Made by a program: the position numbers and the translations under genes | DNA from: Candidatus Brachythrix odensensis | Lineage (GTDB): Bacteria; Chloroflexota; Anaerolineae; J036; Brachytrichaceae | DNA: 64,000 nucleotides | Assembly: GCA_016714465.1 (NCBI GenBank) | Contig: JADKDT010000002.1 | Coordinates: 310,001 to 374,000, forward strand | Direction: 5' to 3' | The notes under the pieces: generated by a model | Databases searched by the model: none | What the model saw: only the letters and a program-made list of their open reading frames with translations | Told to the model about the DNA's origin: nothing | Part shown: piece after piece, positions 36,070 through 45,453 of the stretch | Position numbering within the stretch: position 1 is the first letter of the stretch | How the letters are laid out: each line of letters starts with the position of its first letter

Positions 36070-37449
36070 CTATGGCTTGTCGCGCACTTCGAGACGATAC
36101 GGAACGACGTGCGGCGCGGCATAGGCGTAGACCAAAACGTAATACTGATCCGTAACCGTTGGCGTAAAGACGATTTGTTCAGCGACCTGCCCATATTCGG
36201 CAGATTCCGCCGCATACGTCGTTGTCGTCACCCGGCCAAGGTACAGGTCCAGGTCTCCCGACGCCGTAAATGCCGCCGTCGGCGTCAGACCGCCAGACAA
36301 CGTAATCGTATAACGCACATTACCCTGCAACGTCGTCCCGAAGTAGTCCCGTTCATCCATTGTCCCGGTAATGACGGCCATCGTTCCAAAGACCCCGCGA
36401 TTCAGGCCCGGCAGCGGCTTCAATGTCGCAACCGTGTCATTCGGCTCCAGACAATCCTTCCCAAACTCGGCGCAGGCCGGGTAGTCGCGCAGAATAAGCG
36501 GCAAGTAAGCAAATCCGGGAGATGCGGTCGCGGTTGCAGTCGCTGTGCGAGTCGGTGTCGACGTCCGAGTTGGCGTGGACGTTCTGGTTGATGTTGCGGT
36601 CGGCGTCTGTGTGGGTGTCTGTGTCGGGGTCGGTGACGGGCCCCCAGTTTCGGTCGGTGTGGCCGTTGGGGTGGATGTGGCGGCCGGCGTTGAAGTCGAT
36701 GTCATCGCAGGTGAGGGCGTGGGTGTCGCTGTGGGCGTAGAGGTCGAGGTTGCGGTCGAGGTGGGTGTCGGGGTATCCGTAGGCGCACCGCATGTGTAGG
36801 TCCGAGAGATCGTCAACCTCGACTGCACCAGCGTGCCGGTGTCTGTTGCAGAAAGGTCATAGGCGCATAAGCGCCAGACTCCGGTCGACGCAACGCTGAT
36901 ATAGCCCGAAAACGACGCGAGTCCGCTCGCGCCATCCCGATTTGGAGAATACCGGCACAGTCCATCCGTCAGGCAGACGATGTCGCTTGACGCGCCATCA
37001 CCCATATTTTCAGCATCATTCGGGGCGCCATCCGCGAAGGTTATGGCCGAACTCGCCGAGAGATTCATCGAGTTTCCCAGCCCCAGACCAGTTACGCCAG
37101 GCTGGTTCAAGACTGTCAGGGTCACCCCGCCAGGAGACACAAGCGAGAACTTGAGATCACCAACCCAGGTATGGTCTGCGCCAACCGACAGGCTGACGCT
37201 TTGAACGGTTCCCGCACCCATGGCCGGAAAATTCGCGCAGACACCGACGGTTGAGTCGTCCGGAATACTGACGTTTGGTTGAGCGACCACCATATCTTCA
37301 GCAAAACACACGGCGTCCGGGGCGAATGTGGCAACATCCGTTGCCCCGGGCTGATCGTCCGCACTCGCCGACAGGATGCCGAGCCACAGGCTGATCACTG
37401 CGATCGCCACAGTAACAAAGGACAGGCGGAACCAGCTAGGCAGTTTCAT
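36070..37449 (-). CDS. Secreted P-domain and PPC-domain protein
   Basis: This 459-residue protein has a signal peptide, a proprotein-convertase P-domain-like beta-sandwich (GDLKFSLVSPGGVTLTVLNQ; GVWRLCAYDLSATDTG), a long Thr/Pro/Ser linker of TPT repeats, the 'YLPLILRDYP' motif characteristic of Chloroflexota secreted proteins, and a PPC domain (DERDYFGTTLQGN; GDLDLYLGRV). No protease domain is present, so it is probably a surface-exposed binding protein. The ATG at 37449 is chosen because it begins directly before the signal peptide. Confidence 0.8.
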   Translation of the reverse strand: MKLPSWFRLSFVTVAIAVISLWLGILSASADDQPGATDVATFAPDAVCFAEDMVVAQPNVSIPDDSTVGVCANFPAMGAGTVQSVSLSVGADHTWVGDLKFSLVSPGGVTLTVLNQPGVTGLGLGNSMNLSASSAITFADGAPNDAENMGDGASSDIVCLTDGLCRYSPNRDGASGLASFSGYISVASTGVWRLCAYDLSATDTGTLVQSRLTISRTYTCGAPTDTPTPTSTATSTSTPTATPTPSPAMTSTSTPAATSTPTATPTETGGPSPTPTQTPTQTPTATSTRTSTPTRTSTPTRTATATATASPGFAYLPLILRDYPACAEFGKDCLEPNDTVATLKPLPGLNRGVFGTMAVITGTMDERDYFGTTLQGNVRYTITLSGGLTPTAAFTASGDLDLYLGRVTTTTYAAESAEYGQVAEQIVFTPTVTDQYYVLVYAYAAPHVVPYRLEVRDKP

Positions 37450-37549
37450 ATCGTCACACCCCGTTTTCCCCAACCCGAATCAACTATGGGTATTGTAGCG
37501 ATTCATGCGATTATTGCCGGCGAAGGGCGTTGCCTTCCGCTGGGCACCG

Positions 37550-38212
37550 TCAGGGAGCATTCCGTACCTCAAGTCGATAGGCTGCGGGAACGATGGGGGT
37601 GTGAAAGGCAAATGCGAGCAGATAGTATTGCCCGCTAGCAGTCGGCGTGAAGAGGATTCTCTCGGAAACCTGGCCATATTCGGCCGACACTTTCAGCAGG
37701 TTCCCCAGCGCGTCGTAAAGATACAGGTCGGCGTCATTTTGACCCGTAAAGGGCGTTCCAGCCAAGTTGCCGCCCGCCAACGTCATTGTGTAGCGCCTAT
37801 TGAAGACCAGGGGCACCACGAAATAGTCATAGGCATCGGCTGTGGCCGTATACACCGTGCCGTAATACGGGCGGTTCAGCTCGGTCAAGGCGACTGCCTG
37901 GGTCCGTGTGCCATTAGGTTCGGCGCAATCCCTGCCGTAGACCGGGCATATTGGATAGTTCTTGCTGATGCTCGGGAAGAATTGTCGCCCGTCAGCCCGC
38001 CGGGCAACCCGAGGCAGAAATAACCGGGTCGACAATGGACTTCGAGCGATGCGAGGCAGGTAGAGGGTCCACGTGTTGGCGCCGCGCATTGGCGGCACTG
38101 GGCCTGCGGGCATTGCCGGCGGGGCGCACCCAGTCAGCACGCAAGTGATGAGTGCGATGGCCACGACCCTGGGCAGCCACGTCATACCCGGACATTCAGT
38201 GCCATGGGCCAT
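37550..38212 (-). CDS. Secreted PPC-domain lipoprotein
   Basis: This 220-residue protein has a lipoprotein signal (VVAIALITCVLTGC), a short linker with 'LYLPRIAR' motifs, and a PPC domain (DAYDYFVVPLVFNRRYTMTL; NDADLYLYDALGN) that resembles the C-terminus of the preceding P-domain protein, so the two are partial paralogues. The start at 38212 is preceded by gggaga; the frame is open further upstream only as a shadow of the neighbouring phosphatase gene. Its role is unknown. Confidence 0.75.
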   Translation of the reverse strand: MAHGTECPGMTWLPRVVAIALITCVLTGCAPPAMPAGPVPPMRGANTWTLYLPRIARSPLSTRLFLPRVARRADGRQFFPSISKNYPICPVYGRDCAEPNGTRTQAVALTELNRPYYGTVYTATADAYDYFVVPLVFNRRYTMTLAGGNLAGTPFTGQNDADLYLYDALGNLLKVSAEYGQVSERILFTPTASGQYYLLAFAFHTPIVPAAYRLEVRNAP

Positions 38213-38243
38213 CGGCTTGTCTCTCCCGAGCGTGCAGTCGATC

Positions 38244-39620
38244 TCATGGCTTTGGCGGCGGGGGTGGCTTTGTCGGCTTCGGTTTTTCGGTAGGTGGCGG
38301 CTCCAGGGTGGGTATCGGCAGAATCGGCGTGGCGGTCGCCGGCGCCGTTGTTGGGGCTGCTCCCGTCGTCGACGTCGGTTGCGCATTTGCCGGCGTGGAA
38401 GTGGGCTGCGCCGGCGGGCTGGTTGGCGCGGGCCCGCCCCCGTTGTTGTTTGTCGGCGCGCTTGTTGGCGCTTCGGGTTGTGGGGTCGGTGTCGCAGGAA
38501 CCGCGGTCGCCACGATGGGCGGGCGGGTCGGCACAGGCGTCGGTGTGGGCAGGTCGGGTGACAGGGTCGAAGTCGGCTTGCCCGGGTCCACCACTGCGGT
38601 CGGGGCCACAGTCGCATCGCCGCCGATCAGGATGGACGTGCCGCCCGTTCCTCGCGGGGTCGGAAGCGCGATCAAGGGCGAGGTGGGGGTCGCCACCTGG
38701 CCAGGATCACCGCCACCGCCAGAGGGACGTCCAAGCAGCAGGACCGCGGCCAGCGCTACCGCCAACGCTGCTGCGCCGAGTCCAAGAAGTAATCCGATCG
38801 GCGCGCCGCTCTTTGCTTGAAGAGGGGCCGTCACCACCAGCACCGCCGCGGTGGTGTTGTCGGTAGTCTTGTTGGCGAGGCCAGTCGCCACCAGCGCCTC
38901 GGCGGCGCGTTGTGGCTCCGGGCTGCGCTTCAGAATCACCCGCATCTGTTCGTCGGAAACCACGCCGTGCAGCCCATCGGTGCACACCAGGACGGCATCG
39001 CCCGGCGCCAGGGTGAACTGGCGTTGTTCCGACGTATTGTTGGATGCCGCGCCAAGCGAGCGGGTGATCACACTCCGCATCGGGTTTTCTTTTGCCTGTT
39101 CCTCGGTCAGCACACCCCGTTCGACCTGCTCATGTACCCAACTGTGATCGCGGGTGATCCGCTCATTGCGGCCATCAGCATGAAAAAGGTAGGCCCGGCT
39201 GTCGCCAACATGCCCGACATACAGCGTGTTCCCGACCACAACCGTCACGACGATCGTCGTCGCCATGGATGCGATTGCCGGATTGCGCGCGGCTTCTTCC
39301 TTCACCGCGGCGTTGGCCTTGCGGATCGCACTCTCAATCGACACGCGCGGGTCCGGGCTGGGATCCGCATAAAACGCCTGATACGCGGTTGTCGACGCGA
39401 TTTCCGAGGCGCGCCGGCCGCCCTGGGCGCCGCCCACCCCATCGCAGACAATCAACAGCACGCCCTTGCGCGCGATTTGCGGATCGCGCGGGCCGACCAC
39501 AATGACGGCGTCCTGGTTCTCCGCGCGCGGGCCCTGATGGGTGTGCTTGCCCCAGGCGAGCCCGAGCGCGCCATTAGGCTGGTTTGAGACGGGCCGGCGA
39601 GAAAGCGTCTTCTGTGTCAT
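38244..39620 (-). CDS. PP2C-type Ser/Thr phosphatase 1, membrane anchored
   Basis: This 458-residue protein has a PP2C (PPM) phosphatase domain at about residues 20-265 with ENQDA, VCDGVGGAQGG, VGHVGDSRAYL, CTDGLHGVV and TDNTTAAV, giving the Asp ligands for two Mn or Mg ions. A transmembrane helix (about 273-295) and a Thr/Pro-rich tail follow, with no extracytoplasmic domain. It should reverse the kinase phosphorylations in the locus. It is 20 bases from a paralogue upstream, which implies tandem duplication. Confidence 0.92.
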   Translation of the reverse strand: MTQKTLSRRPVSNQPNGALGLAWGKHTHQGPRAENQDAVIVVGPRDPQIARKGVLLIVCDGVGGAQGGRRASEIASTTAYQAFYADPSPDPRVSIESAIRKANAAVKEEAARNPAIASMATTIVVTVVVGNTLYVGHVGDSRAYLFHADGRNERITRDHSWVHEQVERGVLTEEQAKENPMRSVITRSLGAASNNTSEQRQFTLAPGDAVLVCTDGLHGVVSDEQMRVILKRSPEPQRAAEALVATGLANKTTDNTTAAVLVVTAPLQAKSGAPIGLLLGLGAAALAVALAAVLLLGRPSGGGGDPGQVATPTSPLIALPTPRGTGGTSILIGGDATVAPTAVVDPGKPTSTLSPDLPTPTPVPTRPPIVATAVPATPTPQPEAPTSAPTNNNGGGPAPTSPPAQPTSTPANAQPTSTTGAAPTTAPATATPILPIPTLEPPPTEKPKPTKPPPPPKP

Positions 39621-39640
39621 CGGGAGTGGCGTTGTAATCG

Positions 39641-41548
39641 CTAGCGAATGGTGATATTGCCCTGGGCGACGGCCTGATCATCGGCGAAGATGCGGTAGGT
39701 CCAGGCGCCGGACGGGATCGGGATCACATAGCTCAGCATGGCGCTTGTACGTGTAACGTACGGATTACAGCCAGCCTCAGTGACGACGCACTGATCTCCG
39801 GCTTCGGCGCGCACTTTTCCATTCAACAGCCACTCCACGCGCACGGCAGTGCCCACCGGGAGCGGGTTCTTCCATGCCACATAGACGCGCCGAATGCCGC
39901 GCGCAAAACTGACTTCATTTGTCGCGCACCCGCCCTGGCTGAGCGCCACGCAGGCTTTCGCCCCGTCCAGCAAGCCGCCAAAACTGCCGTTGACACTGAT
40001 GCTGGGAAAGGTCAGAACCGTGACGCTCGGGACCGCTCCGGTGCCTGTGACGGCGGCAGTGGGCGTGGTCGGCAATGTCGGAGAAACCCCCGTTGAGGGG
40101 GTCAGTGGTACTGTCGGCGTGACTCCCGTTGCGTTGGCGAGGCCCAGATTTCGCGTGACCGTGGGAGACCCGGCCAGCGTGCCACTGGGAGTAACCGTGC
40201 CGGAAACAGCGGCGGTACCCGTGGTTCCAACGCTGATCTGCGGCAGCACAAGGAGCGATCCGGGTGTAATCACCGCTGCCGCGCCTACCGTCGGCGAGGG
40301 CGCAAGCGACGGACCCAACGGCACGCCTGTCGTCGCCGTTGGGGCTGGAACAGGCGTGGCGGATGCCCCAGGACGGGTCGAGACCGGTGTCACTGCCACC
40401 GTCGGCGGGACCGCCGTCGCAACGGGATTCGCGCCTACGCGGGTGGGCACACGGGTTGGGGCGGGCGGATTCCCCAGGGCCAGTCCGCCGTTTGATGCGA
40501 TCGCCGCCAGAGCCCCGAGCAAGGCCAGGCACAGACAGACGCCAACCAGACCAGCAACGGGCAGCGCCAGGCGCGACAGGAGGCCGGGCTTGGGCGTGAC
40601 GACCTGAACGGGCGCGGGCGCGGCCGCCGCCATTGCCGGAATACCCTGCGTGGCGGCCTCGCCGCCCGCGCGCGGCGAAATGGGAGGCATCTTCACCGTA
40701 GGCGCGACCGTTGCGACCGCGGCGAAGGTTGCGGTGCTTGCCGCGTCTGCGACACCGTCACCCAGGACGAGCACGGTGATGTTGTCAGGCCCTCCCGCAT
40801 CATTCGCGGCAGCGACAAGCATGCGCGCGGCATCATTCATATCGGGCTGGCGCATGGCCCGCGCGATTTGTTCATCCTGCACGGATTCCCACAATCCATC
40901 CGAACACAACATCAATCGATCGCCAGGTTGCCAGTCGAAATAGGTGATGTCGGCATCAGCGCTGATGGGATGCCCAAGTGCGCGCGTAAGGGCGCTGCGT
41001 TGGGGGTGATCGGCGGCTTGCGCGGCGGTGATGATGCCAGCTCGCTGTTGCTCCGCAACCCAGGAATGATCCTGGCTCAGCACTTCGAGATTACCGTTTC
41101 GCATCCGGTAGGCCCGCGAGTCGCCGACATTCGCAATGCAAACCTGGCTGCCACGAACCACGGCCGCGACAACCGTTGTGCCCATTTGCGCGCGCTCACG
41201 GGTCAGCATCTGCTCAAAACGGATGCCCTCGGCTGCTTCGGCAATGGCCTGCTTCAGGGCCGCCCCCACATCGAAAGCGGTCTCTCCATCGGGCGAAGAA
41301 CCGGCATCGTTGTAGAAGCGCTCAGGGATCACCCGGGCGGCGAGCTCCGACGCGACTTCACCCGCGGAATGGCCGCCCATGCCGTCCGCGACGAGATACA
41401 GGCTCCCGCGGGCAACGCGCATGGAGGCCGGGACCAGATCAGGCGGCAACGCATAACGATCCTCGTTGTTCTGGCGCGTCTTGCCGGTATCGGTGATCGC
41501 TACGGCCGCGAGCGCGGGGGGCTTCTGGGTATCGTCGGTTGAGCTCAT
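39641..41548 (-). CDS. PP2C-type Ser/Thr phosphatase 2, receptor-like
   Basis: This 635-residue protein has a PP2C domain at about residues 10-255 (NNEDRYALP, VADGMGGHSAGE, NVGDSRAYRM, CSDGLWESV, GGPDNITVLVL) with all metal ligands. A transmembrane helix (about 330-350), a long Thr/Pro/Val/Gly linker and a C-terminal extracytoplasmic Ig-like domain follow, the last with three Cys residues. Unlike phosphatase 1 it has an outside domain and may sense an external signal. Confidence 0.92.
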   Translation of the reverse strand: MSSTDDTQKPPALAAVAITDTGKTRQNNEDRYALPPDLVPASMRVARGSLYLVADGMGGHSAGEVASELAARVIPERFYNDAGSSPDGETAFDVGAALKQAIAEAAEGIRFEQMLTRERAQMGTTVVAAVVRGSQVCIANVGDSRAYRMRNGNLEVLSQDHSWVAEQQRAGIITAAQAADHPQRSALTRALGHPISADADITYFDWQPGDRLMLCSDGLWESVQDEQIARAMRQPDMNDAARMLVAAANDAGGPDNITVLVLGDGVADAASTATFAAVATVAPTVKMPPISPRAGGEAATQGIPAMAAAAPAPVQVVTPKPGLLSRLALPVAGLVGVCLCLALLGALAAIASNGGLALGNPPAPTRVPTRVGANPVATAVPPTVAVTPVSTRPGASATPVPAPTATTGVPLGPSLAPSPTVGAAAVITPGSLLVLPQISVGTTGTAAVSGTVTPSGTLAGSPTVTRNLGLANATGVTPTVPLTPSTGVSPTLPTTPTAAVTGTGAVPSVTVLTFPSISVNGSFGGLLDGAKACVALSQGGCATNEVSFARGIRRVYVAWKNPLPVGTAVRVEWLLNGKVRAEAGDQCVVTEAGCNPYVTRTSAMLSYVIPIPSGAWTYRIFADDQAVAQGNITIR

Positions 41549-41590
41549 CTGTAGTCCTGGTCTGTGACCTGTTTCATGCCGTTTCCCGGC

Positions 41591-43618
41591 TCAGATTGGT
41601 TTGATCTCGGCTGTGGTGTCGGCAAACTCGATCTTGTCACCCACCTTCAGCTTCATGGGCGCCGTAACCTTCTCGCCATTCAGTTTGGTTCCGGAGGCCG
41701 ATTGTTGATCGGCCAGGAAGAGCTGATCGCTTTCGGCATAGATCCGAGCATGGCGGCGAGAGACGAACGGGCTGTCAATCTGCACCCGGACCGTGCTCCC
41801 GTCGACTTTGCGCCCGATGCTTGTTTCAGAATCGCCCGGTACGCCAAGTGGAAACACATTGCCGGACAGGTTTCCAGAGGTGATGGCTAGTTTTGCCAGT
41901 CCCGGCTTGAAAACCTGCGTCGCGCCCACCGGCGCGCCAAACACCATCGTTGGTTGCGGGCTGGCGGGCGCCGGCGCAAAAACGCTCGTCGCGCCCTCGC
42001 CTGGAGATCCCACCGGCATTCCGCCCATCGGCATGCCACCCATGGGCATTCCGCCCATCGGCATACTGCCCGTCGGCATACTGCCCGTCGGCGCCATGGC
42101 CGAACCCATGTTCATGTCGGAAAAAGGCACGTTACTGACAGAGGTGGCCCCCTCGCCAGCGTAACCGCCCCCACCCATGGCCAACTGGTCTTTGCGCCGG
42201 CGGCTGCGTTGCGCCAGCAGCGCAATCAGCGAAAACAGCAGCACCGGAAGGCCGACCGCAACAACCGCCACCGGAATGGCCACGCCAGGATTGCGTTGCG
42301 CCTGGCACAACAAATCGCATGCGCGGGTCGGAACCGGGGTCGGTTTTGGCGGGGGCGCCAGCACCCCAAATTCAAAATCTCGCGAGGTGACGTTTTGAGC
42401 ATCCGCGACGGCCCGCACGGTGAGCTTGTGCGGGCGACTGGAATCAAGCTGGTCCGTGCGCAGCACAAAACTGAAGGGCGACTGCTCCGACGACTTGACC
42501 TCACCCCCATCGACCGAGTATTCGACCCGCGCCAGTTTGCGCGCCTTCAACGCCGGCTCGATGGTGATCTCGGCGCTGTAGGGGAGCTTCTGCGGATCAA
42601 CTTCGACGCCGCCGGCCTTGAATGCCACTGCCGTCAGCTCGGGCTTGATGGGAAGCAGGGCGGTGTATTCACCGCGATCGGTCGCGCGCCCGGATGGCTG
42701 GCTCAACTGAACGGTGAAGCCGTGCCGCTGGTTATCCGACGGGCTCGACGCCGTAAACGTCAACTTGTACTGGGTGCGAAACTGGGTCTGTGTTTCCTGG
42801 AACTTGCCAAGCAGGCCGCTTGCGTCGTTGACGGTCTGAAACACACCATCTGTCAGGGTTGCGAGCCGGCGCAGGTAGCTGTCTTCAATTTTCGTTCCGA
42901 CCCCGATCGCAATGATGGGGATGCGATCCTTGTTGGCCCGGGTGATGGGATCATCGGCCGTGCAGACTGTGCTCTTGGCGTCACGTCCATCCGTAAACAG
43001 CACGATCGCCCGCGACCCAGGCGTGCCCTCGCGGGCAGTCAGCACGATGGCCTTGCACAGGGCATCATAGAGTGGTGTGCCGCTCACGTCGCTCAGGCGA
43101 GTGACGATGTTGATGATGTCGTTCCGATTCGTCCCCGCGTTGACGAAGTTCGACTCTTTGCTCAGGTCGATCCTGGTTACATCCACGTCGACCTTGCCCG
43201 TGATGGCGACCATGGCGACGCGATCGGTGCTCGACACCGCGCCCAACACGCTCTTGGCCGCGTCCTTGAGCGCCTGGAGGTTTTGGCTTCCTCCCAGCAT
43301 CCCAAAGTCGGTGACGAACATGTAGCTTGTTTTGACTCCCGGATTGACAATTTTCTCAACACGCAGGTCCTTGACCGCGACGCTCCCGTCAACAACTTGA
43401 AAGGCTTGGGCTGTCAGCGCCGTCAGGGGCAGTCCCGCCGAGTTCACCGGCGTGACGATACAGCTGACTTCGGGATACTTGTCGGAGTCGCAGGTCGGGC
43501 TGACCGTAATGGATGGACCGCCGAGCTGGGCGCTCGCCGGAGCGGGAGACATTGCGGCCAGCAGCGCCGCAACGGTCAGGCCCTGACGGAGAGAAATCCA
43601 CAGTTTGCGTGAGTTCAT
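41591..43618 (-). CDS. VWA/transmembrane/FHA protein 3 with Met-rich repeat
   Basis: This 675-residue paralogue has a signal peptide, a VWA-like domain (TDFGML in place of DxSxS; AIVLFTDGRDAKST), a transmembrane helix at about 445-467, a Met/Gly/Pro tandem repeat at about 510-538 (units of MPMGG), and an FHA domain at about 575-675 (SIGRKVDGST, FVSRRHARIY, SASGTKLNG). Three copies of a GAT[S/Q]V motif in the cytoplasmic linker are candidate phospho-Thr sites. The stop of the kinase upstream is 5 bases away. The start at 43618 is an ATG inside a slightly longer GTG frame. Confidence 0.88.
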   Translation of the reverse strand: MNSRKLWISLRQGLTVAALLAAMSPAPASAQLGGPSITVSPTCDSDKYPEVSCIVTPVNSAGLPLTALTAQAFQVVDGSVAVKDLRVEKIVNPGVKTSYMFVTDFGMLGGSQNLQALKDAAKSVLGAVSSTDRVAMVAITGKVDVDVTRIDLSKESNFVNAGTNRNDIINIVTRLSDVSGTPLYDALCKAIVLTAREGTPGSRAIVLFTDGRDAKSTVCTADDPITRANKDRIPIIAIGVGTKIEDSYLRRLATLTDGVFQTVNDASGLLGKFQETQTQFRTQYKLTFTASSPSDNQRHGFTVQLSQPSGRATDRGEYTALLPIKPELTAVAFKAGGVEVDPQKLPYSAEITIEPALKARKLARVEYSVDGGEVKSSEQSPFSFVLRTDQLDSSRPHKLTVRAVADAQNVTSRDFEFGVLAPPPKPTPVPTRACDLLCQAQRNPGVAIPVAVVAVGLPVLLFSLIALLAQRSRRRKDQLAMGGGGYAGEGATSVSNVPFSDMNMGSAMAPTGSMPTGSMPMGGMPMGGMPMGGMPVGSPGEGATSVFAPAPASPQPTMVFGAPVGATQVFKPGLAKLAITSGNLSGNVFPLGVPGDSETSIGRKVDGSTVRVQIDSPFVSRRHARIYAESDQLFLADQQSASGTKLNGEKVTAPMKLKVGDKIEFADTTAEIKPI

Positions 43619-43623
43619 TTTTG

Positions 43624-45300
43624 TCACAGAATTCGGAAGACAGAATTGCCAAAGCGAACGGTCTCGCCCGGCCTCAACGCGCGCGCGTCGGCGACACGGG
43701 TGTTATCCACGAAGATCCCATTTGCGCTCGGAGCCGCCGGGTTTTCCCTGACATACCACTGGCTTTCGCGGCACAACAACTCGCCGTGCGCGCTGCGCGA
43801 GATCGAGGTATCAGCAGGATTGAGCAACGCCCGGTTGACGATCGTCGGTGTCTCACCGATCAAAATCGTCTGGCCGTCCGCTTCTCGGCGCAGGCGCAAT
43901 GGGGCAAAGCCCTTCATCGTCTGGTCAAAGGCGGGCGCCGCGCCCTGGCCTTCTCGTGGCGTTGGGGCGACGGCGGGCCGTCGGCTGCCTGTGTCGGGCA
44001 CACCGGCACTAAACGGCGCGTCATAGGTGAAGGCCCGGGCCATTTCCTCGGCGTTCCGGAAACGATCGGCCGGATTCTTCTCGAGCGCCTTCATCACCGC
44101 CCACTCGATGCGCTCGGGAATGGCCGGGTTGACCTGGCGGAGTGGCACCGGGCGCGTGCGAAGGTGCTGGGCGAGCACATCGGGATCCGAGCCCATAAAC
44201 GGGGGTTTGCCAGCCAGCATTTCATACGCGATGATCCCGAGCGAATAGAGATCGCTCTGGGGCACAACCCGAGCGCCATTGGCCGCTTCGACCGAAAGAT
44301 ACTTGACCTTTCCCACCACCATCCCGACCGACGTCGCCGAGGGCATGTTGGCAAAGTGCGCCACGCCAAAGTCAATGACCTTCACCTGCCCGGCTGGGTC
44401 AAACATGATGTTACTTGGCGTCACATCGCGATGGATGATGTCGCGTTTGTGCAGATAGCCCAGCGCATCGCACGTCTGGCCGATTATTCGGATGACATCA
44501 GCCAGGGTCAGCGTTCCCGCCCGCATGCGATCAAGCAGGGTGCCGCCACTCAAGAACTCCTCGACCATATAGGGAGGGTTTGAGTTCGCGCTGCCGCCAT
44601 CGATCTGAACGCAATGTGGATGACGGATCGAGGCGCCAACGGATAACTGCTGCTCGAACTTGCGGCGGAAGAACTTCCCCTCCGTGTCATACGACACCGT
44701 GCTCAGAAACTTGATCACCACCTGGCGGCCGTCGGACTTGGAAAGCGCCCGATGCACAATAACCTGTCCGCCCTCTTTGATCTTCTCCTTGATCTCGTAT
44801 CCCTCCAACCCGCTGGCAGCCCCCGGTTGGACGGTCGACACTCTGGGTGGCGCCGCCAGCGGCACAACGACGGGCGCGGCCTGTCGAATTTGCGGCGTAA
44901 CTGCCCCACTGAGCACTGACAGGGTGACGTTCCCAATCGTAAACTGGGTGCCAGGCGGAACGCGCTCTTGATAGGCGCGCATGCCATTGACATACGTGCC
45001 GTGCGCGCTGCCGAGGTCTTCCAGGGTAAAGATGCCGTTGGCAAAGGACACCTGGACGTGCTTGCGCGAAATCAACGGCTCGTCAATCACAATCCCGCAA
45101 TCGGCATCGCGACCGATCACGACCGGTTGCGCTCCCACGTTGACCTGGCGCCCCTGATGGTTACCGGACGCAACCACGACCCGCGGGAGTGTTGAGCCGG
45201 TCTTGCCTTTTCTCGAAATGAGCACAACAGCCAAGGCGATCCCTGCGATTGCAAAAATCGCCAGGATGATCAGCACGGGTGACAGACTGTTGTTTCCCAA
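43624..45300 (-). CDS. FHA-kinase-FHA membrane protein
   Basis: This 558-residue protein has an N-terminal membrane helix (8-28), a FHA domain (about 60-130; VIGRDADCGIVI, ISRKHVQVSF, SAHGTYVNG), a Ser/Thr kinase domain (about 168-430), and a C-terminal FHA-like domain (about 465-558; RSAHGELLC, SANGIFVDN). The catalytic loop reads HRDVTPSN, with Thr at the usual Lys position, and the APE motif is replaced by SVE, so activity is uncertain. A TTG start at 45300 with ggag 6 bases upstream is needed to include the membrane helix. It may be a hub that binds phosphorylated partners on both sides. Confidence 0.85.
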   Translation of the reverse strand: MGNNSLSPVLIILAIFAIAGIALAVVLISRKGKTGSTLPRVVVASGNHQGRQVNVGAQPVVIGRDADCGIVIDEPLISRKHVQVSFANGIFTLEDLGSAHGTYVNGMRAYQERVPPGTQFTIGNVTLSVLSGAVTPQIRQAAPVVVPLAAPPRVSTVQPGAASGLEGYEIKEKIKEGGQVIVHRALSKSDGRQVVIKFLSTVSYDTEGKFFRRKFEQQLSVGASIRHPHCVQIDGGSANSNPPYMVEEFLSGGTLLDRMRAGTLTLADVIRIIGQTCDALGYLHKRDIIHRDVTPSNIMFDPAGQVKVIDFGVAHFANMPSATSVGMVVGKVKYLSVEAANGARVVPQSDLYSLGIIAYEMLAGKPPFMGSDPDVLAQHLRTRPVPLRQVNPAIPERIEWAVMKALEKNPADRFRNAEEMARAFTYDAPFSAGVPDTGSRRPAVAPTPREGQGAAPAFDQTMKGFAPLRLRREADGQTILIGETPTIVNRALLNPADTSISRSAHGELLCRESQWYVRENPAAPSANGIFVDNTRVADARALRPGETVRFGNSVFRIL

Positions 45301-45453
45301 AGGGCGCTCCGTTTGTCCTCATCGCGGGCCGGAATCAGTTCCGCGCAAGCATATCATGTCCGGCCTCCGCGCGGGCGCGTTTTCCCGCCCTTAAAACGTC
45401 ATCGGCGCTCCTGCTCGGCGCCGGAAAAGGCGCCATCGTCCCGCGCTTCTCCA

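Noticed and set aside
28493..45300. Type VI secretion (PpkA/PppA/Fha-like set)
   Set aside because: No Tss/Hcp/VgrG/ClpV proteins are present, while WXG100 domains and an EccC-type ATPase are.
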